Shown here: one piece after another, positions 12,899 to 15,510 of the stretch
How the letters are laid out: each line of letters starts with the position of its first letter
Numbering within the stretch: the first letter of the stretch is position 1
From: Truepera sp.
GTDB lineage: Bacteria; Deinococcota; Deinococci; Deinococcales; Trueperaceae
Reading direction: 5' to 3'
Assembly (NCBI GenBank): GCA_018333775.1
Contig: JAGXSO010000057.1
Span: 1-15,510, forward strand
DNA length: 15,510 nt
Translations under genes and position numbers: made by a program
Notes under the pieces: generated by a model
Told to the model about the DNA's origin: nothing
The model's input: the letters and a program-made list of their open reading frames with translations, nothing else
Databases searched by the model: none

Positions 12899-12904
12899 TA
12901 TGGT
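12899..12904 (+). promoter_or_regulatory. Candidate leaderless -10 element of ubiX-ispD-ispE
   Basis: TATGGT ends 6 nt before the GTG at 12911. The same hexamer precedes the 66-aa gene at 7708 at the same distance. No -35 hexamer is visible. Confidence 0.5.
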
Positions 12905-12910
12905 AAGGGT

Positions 12911-13486
12911 GTGACACGACCCGACCCGACACCCCGCCTGGTGGTAGGGATCTCCGGCGGCAGCGGTATGATCTATGCGCTCGATCTGCTTAAGACGCTG
13001 AGGCCGCTCCCGGTTGAGACGCATCTGGTGATCAGCAACGGCGCCAAGCAGGTTATCCCTACTGAGCTGCATGAAACTGTCCACGACCTGCACGCCTTGG
13101 CCGAAGTGGTCTACAAGGACAGTGACTTTACCGCTGCCATCTCGTCGGGCTCGTATCTGACCATCGGGATGGTGATTGTGCCATGCTCAGCAGGGACGCT
13201 GGCTAAGGTGGCGATGGGAATTACCGACACGCTGCTCGCTCGAGCAGCCCACGTGACGCTCAAGGAGCGGCGGCCACTGATTGCGGTGGTGCGCGAGGCG
13301 CCCTACTCCCGGCCAATGCTAAAGAACATGCTCGAGGCCTTTGACGCCGGGGCAACCATCCTGCCGGCCTCGCCGGGTTTCTATCTGGAGCCTAAGGGGA
13401 TAGATGAGCTGGTCGGCACTATCACGGCTCGAGCCCTCGATCTGTTAGGTCTGCCGCACCAGCGGGCACGGCGCTGGCGCGAATGA
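12911..13486 (+). CDS. ubiX: Flavin prenyltransferase UbiX
   Basis: UbiX joins a dimethylallyl group from dimethylallyl phosphate to FMN, making the prenylated flavin cofactor of UbiD-type decarboxylases. The 191 residues show the family's features: GISGGSGMIYALDLL (13-27, flavin phosphate), VISNGAK (40-46), SSGSYLTIGMVIVPCSAGTLAKVAMGITDTLLARAAHVTLKERRPLIAVVREAPYSR (78-134, containing the prenyl and flavin site and the active-site arginine region). The start is GTG at 12911, set by the leaderless -10 element 6 nt before it. It overlaps ispD by four bases (ATGA), so it heads an operon with two MEP-pathway genes. No ubiD gene is in the window. Confidence 0.94.
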   Translation: MTRPDPTPRLVVGISGGSGMIYALDLLKTLRPLPVETHLVISNGAKQVIPTELHETVHDLHALAEVVYKDSDFTAAISSGSYLTIGMVIVPCSAGTLAKVAMGITDTLLARAAHVTLKERRPLIAVVREAPYSRPMLKNMLEAFDAGATILPASPGFYLEPKGIDELVGTITARALDLLGLPHQRARRWRE

Positions 13487-14130
13487 TTGCAGCCCTGATC
13501 CCGGCAGCGGGGGACGGTATGCGCCTGGGCCAGGGCCCCAAGGCGCTGCTTGAGGTAGCGGGCAAGACCTTGTTAGAGCGGGCGGTAGCAGCGTTTTTGG
13601 GCCAAGTAGCCGAGGTGGTAGTGGCGGTGTCGGCCAGTATGATCCCGAGGGCTACCAGGCTGCTGGCTGGGCAGGCACGGTTGATCGAGGGTGGTGCCAC
13701 GCGGCAGCAGAGCGTCATGAACCTACTGATGGCCACCGACGCCGAGCTGGTGCTGATTCACGATGCGGCCAGGCCGTTTTTGAGTCGGGACGTGGTTACG
13801 CGGGTTATCGGTGCGGTAGAGGCTTACGGCGCCGCTTCGGCGGTGATGCCGGTAGCCGACACCCTGATCGAGGCAGCAAGCGGCCGCGCACTTGATCGCT
13901 CGCTCTTGCGGGCGGTGCAGACGCCGCAAGGCTTCCGGCGGACGCTGATTTTGGAGGCGCACCGGCAAGCCTTGGCGGCGGGAGTGGTGGCCACTGATGA
14001 CGCCGGCCTGGTACGTTGGCTCGGCCAGCCGGTGGCGCTGGTAGCGGGGAGCCCCTGGCTGATGAAGATCACCACCCCCGACGACCTGGTGATGGCGCAG
14101 GCTCTGGCGGAGGCGTGGGATGGAACTTAA
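13483..14130 (+). CDS. ispD: 2-C-methyl-D-erythritol 4-phosphate cytidylyltransferase
   Basis: IspD makes CDP-methylerythritol from methylerythritol phosphate and CTP, the third step of the MEP isoprenoid pathway. The 215 residues show LIPAAGDGMRLGQGPKAL (5-22, CTP loop with R14 and K20), GGATRQQSV (70-78), VLIHDAARPF (90-99), VADTL (124-128), RAVQTPQGFR (143-152), TDDAGLV (171-177) and KITTPDDL (195-202). All expected catalytic residues are there. The ATG overlaps the ubiX stop (ATGA), and the end overlaps ispE by 11 bp. IspF, the next enzyme acting after IspE, is not in the window, so this is not an ispDF fusion. Confidence 0.95.
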   Translation: MIAALIPAAGDGMRLGQGPKALLEVAGKTLLERAVAAFLGQVAEVVVAVSASMIPRATRLLAGQARLIEGGATRQQSVMNLLMATDAELVLIHDAARPFLSRDVVTRVIGAVEAYGAASAVMPVADTLIEAASGRALDRSLLRAVQTPQGFRRTLILEAHRQALAAGVVATDDAGLVRWLGQPVALVAGSPWLMKITTPDDLVMAQALAEAWDGT

Positions 14131-14935
14131 GGCTCAGGCCAAGGTCAACCTAGGGCTCAACGTCGTGGCCACGCGCCCGGATGGCTATCATGAGCTGGAC
14201 GGCGTGATGGCGCGGCTGGCGCTGCACGATACTCTGACGCTGACACCACGGCCTGAAGGCATAACACTCGCTATAGTGGGAGCTGAACTTGCCGCTGACG
14301 CTTCTAACCTGGCCTATCGCGCGGCGCAGGCGTACCTAACGGCAATCGGGGAATCGCGAGGCGTTCACCTCCACCTGATCAAGCGCATCCCCCTCGCGGC
14401 GGGGTTGGGGGGCGGCTCGTCGGACGCGGCGGCGGTCTTGCGCGGGCTAAGCCGACTCTATCCAGCGGAGATCGATGTCATGGGCCTGGCTGCGAAGCTT
14501 GGAGCCGATGTCCCCTTCTTCGTAGCCGATCTGCCGGCAGCCAGGGCGCAAGGGATCGGCGAGCGGCTCACACCGCTTGAGCTGCCTACGCTACACCTAG
14601 TGCTGGTTAACCCCGGCATTGCGGTGAGCGCTAAGGAAGCGTATGCCAACGTGCGGGCCTTGGCCCCTACCGTCGATATCCCAGACCTGCTGGCTAGCCT
14701 GGCTGCTGAACCGAGCTATCAGAACAGCTTGCAGGCCGGGGTGGTCGCTGCGCATCCCACCATTGCCGAGGTGCTTTCGGCCTTACGGGCGGAGGGGCTG
14801 CACGGTGTGCTGATGTCCGGTTCGGGCGCAACCTGTTTCGGCCTGGCCCACAGCGCGGCGCACGCCCAGGCCGTGGCCGAGCGGCTAATGGCACGCTATC
14901 CACGGTGGTGGGTGTGCGCTACCTACAGCGACTGA
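14120..14935 (+). CDS. ispE: 4-diphosphocytidyl-2-C-methyl-D-erythritol kinase
   Basis: IspE phosphorylates CDP-methylerythritol at the 2-hydroxyl with ATP, the step right after IspD. It is a GHMP kinase of 271 residues: AKVNLGL with the catalytic lysine K8, GYHELDGVM (22-30), the ATP loop PLAAGLGGGSSDAAA (91-105), GADVPFF with catalytic D130, and MSGSGATCFGL near 232-242. GGAGG-like GGAGG (14109-14113) stands 6 nt before the ATG at 14120, which lies inside the end of ispD. The last 13 bp overlap the 3' end of the arsenate reductase gene on the other strand. Confidence 0.95.
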   Translation: MELKAQAKVNLGLNVVATRPDGYHELDGVMARLALHDTLTLTPRPEGITLAIVGAELAADASNLAYRAAQAYLTAIGESRGVHLHLIKRIPLAAGLGGGSSDAAAVLRGLSRLYPAEIDVMGLAAKLGADVPFFVADLPAARAQGIGERLTPLELPTLHLVLVNPGIAVSAKEAYANVRALAPTVDIPDLLASLAAEPSYQNSLQAGVVAAHPTIAEVLSALRAEGLHGVLMSGSGATCFGLAHSAAHAQAVAERLMARYPRWWVCATYSD

Positions 14936-15378
14936 ACTGCCCGGCGCAAGGCGGCCTCGTCAGCCGCGCCTTGTTGCGCCAGCGACTGAACCAGCGCCTG
15001 GCTCATCCGGCCGATGGCGTCGCGCACCTCCCGCCAGGCGTCAAGCCCCTGGCCGCTGGGGTCAGGGAAGCTCACATGCAGCCGCACGGTCTTGGCCGGG
15101 TAGAGGGGGCAAGCTTCTTTGGCGCTGTCGCAGACGGTTAACACCAGGTCGAACTCCCAGGGGTCGGGCAGCTCGGTTATGGTCTTGGAGTAGTTCCCGT
15201 TAAGCTCGAGCCCCACCTCGCGCATAACGGTAATAGCGTCGGGCTTGACGAAGGTCTTTTCGGTTCCCGCCGACCACACCTCGGCCTCAAGCCCTTGCGC
15301 CTTGGCATAGTGCTTAAGCCACCCCTCGGCCATCTGGCTGCGGGCGGAGTTGTGGGTGCAAAGTACCAAGAGGCGCAT
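14923..15378 (-). CDS. arsC: Arsenate reductase, thioredoxin-coupled ArsC type
   Basis: This enzyme of the low-molecular-weight phosphatase fold reduces arsenate to arsenite through a cysteine relay. The 151 residues contain the phosphate loop C7-THNSA-R13 (CX5R), the relay cysteines C83 and C90 (VCDSAKEAC, 82-90) spaced as in the staphylococcal enzyme, and the aspartate loop FPDPSG with D106. With all three cysteines present, thioredoxin-dependent reductase is favoured over plain tyrosine phosphatase. The ATG at 15378 is chosen because AAGGAG lies 7 nt upstream and the protein begins directly with the MRLLVLCTHNSARS strand; the frame stays open to a GTG at 15459, whose extra 27 residues do not look like the family. 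No arsR or efflux gene is visible, but the window ends 130 bp upstream. Confidence 0.92.
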   Translation of the reverse strand: MRLLVLCTHNSARSQMAEGWLKHYAKAQGLEAEVWSAGTEKTFVKPDAITVMREVGLELNGNYSKTITELPDPWEFDLVLTVCDSAKEACPLYPAKTVRLHVSFPDPSGQGLDAWREVRDAIGRMSQALVQSLAQQGAADEAALRRAVQSL

Positions 15379-15510
15379 CAGTCGTCTCCTTTGGCTGCCA
15401 GCGGTGGCAACCTTATCGTTGGACATGCTGCTTACCAGACCCCGGATCATCGGCAGCACCCCATAGTACCCGAGTTATTGTTGGGTCGGCACGCCCTGTC
15501 GCCGTCGCGG

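Noticed and set aside
15379..15459. An upstream GTG start for arsC at 15459
   Set aside because: The family begins directly before the CX5R loop, and AAGGAG stands 7 nt before the ATG at 15378.

Overview
The window looks like bacterial chromosome of fairly high G+C (roughly 55-70% in the stretches I counted). The best guess is a member of Deinococcota. The grounds are (i) a glutaminyl-tRNA synthetase carrying a C-terminal YqeY/GatB-type domain, an arrangement best known from Deinococcus, (ii) a cytoplasmic YceI protein of the type studied in Thermus, and (iii) a repeated TANNNT hexamer placed exactly 6 nt before the start codon of seven genes with no Shine-Dalgarno sequence, which is the leaderless-mRNA signature described in Deinococcus. 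The taxonomic call is inference; no rRNA or tRNA gene is present to confirm it.

Layout. 125-1440 (+): recO and plsY, overlapping by 19 bp. 1477-2311 (-): two overlapping genes organised like a toxin-antitoxin pair, in a patch of lower G+C. 2416-5207 (-): a membrane-anchored Ser/Thr kinase with a C-terminal NHL-type propeller and its PP2C phosphatase, joined by a 1-bp stop/start overlap. 5308-5931 (-): a DsbA/FrnE-like thioredoxin-fold protein with only one active-site cysteine. 6042-6332 (-): a DUF3467 protein. 6510-7595 (-): three tandem, translationally coupled roadblock/LC7 proteins with no GTPase beside them. 7708-8387 (+): a 66-aa basic protein overlapping an MNT-type nucleotidyltransferase, a second toxin-antitoxin-like module. 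8407-10680 (-): glnS with YqeY domain. 10773-10865: a nested palindromic repeat. 10940-11425 (-): an Hsp20 chaperone with a near-perfect housekeeping promoter and an 18-bp palindrome at its transcription start. 11650-12180 (+): YceI protein with a hairpin after it. 12437-12826 (-): a small zincin metallopeptidase. 12911-14935 (+): ubiX-ispD-ispE, an overlapping operon. 14923-15378 (-): thioredoxin-coupled arsenate reductase, convergent with ispE and overlapping its 3' end by 13 bp.

How the genes fit together. Housekeeping genes (recO, plsY, glnS, ispD, ispE) are interleaved with signalling genes (kinase, phosphatase, roadblock trio), stress genes (Hsp20, arsenate reductase) and two probable toxin-antitoxin-like modules. 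First genes of transcription units tend to use the leaderless TANNNT signal, while downstream genes tend to use Shine-Dalgarno sequences or stop/start overlaps. ubiX, ispD and ispE make metabolic sense together: ispD and ispE belong to the MEP route that supplies dimethylallyl units, and UbiX transfers a dimethylallyl group to FMN.

No gap between genes exceeds about 260 bp. The longest gaps (10681-10939, 11426-11649, 12181-12436) hold, respectively, the palindromic repeat, the divergent hsp20/yceI promoters, and a hairpin plus a possible 54-codon ORF. No rRNA, tRNA, CRISPR array or intact insertion sequence was found.
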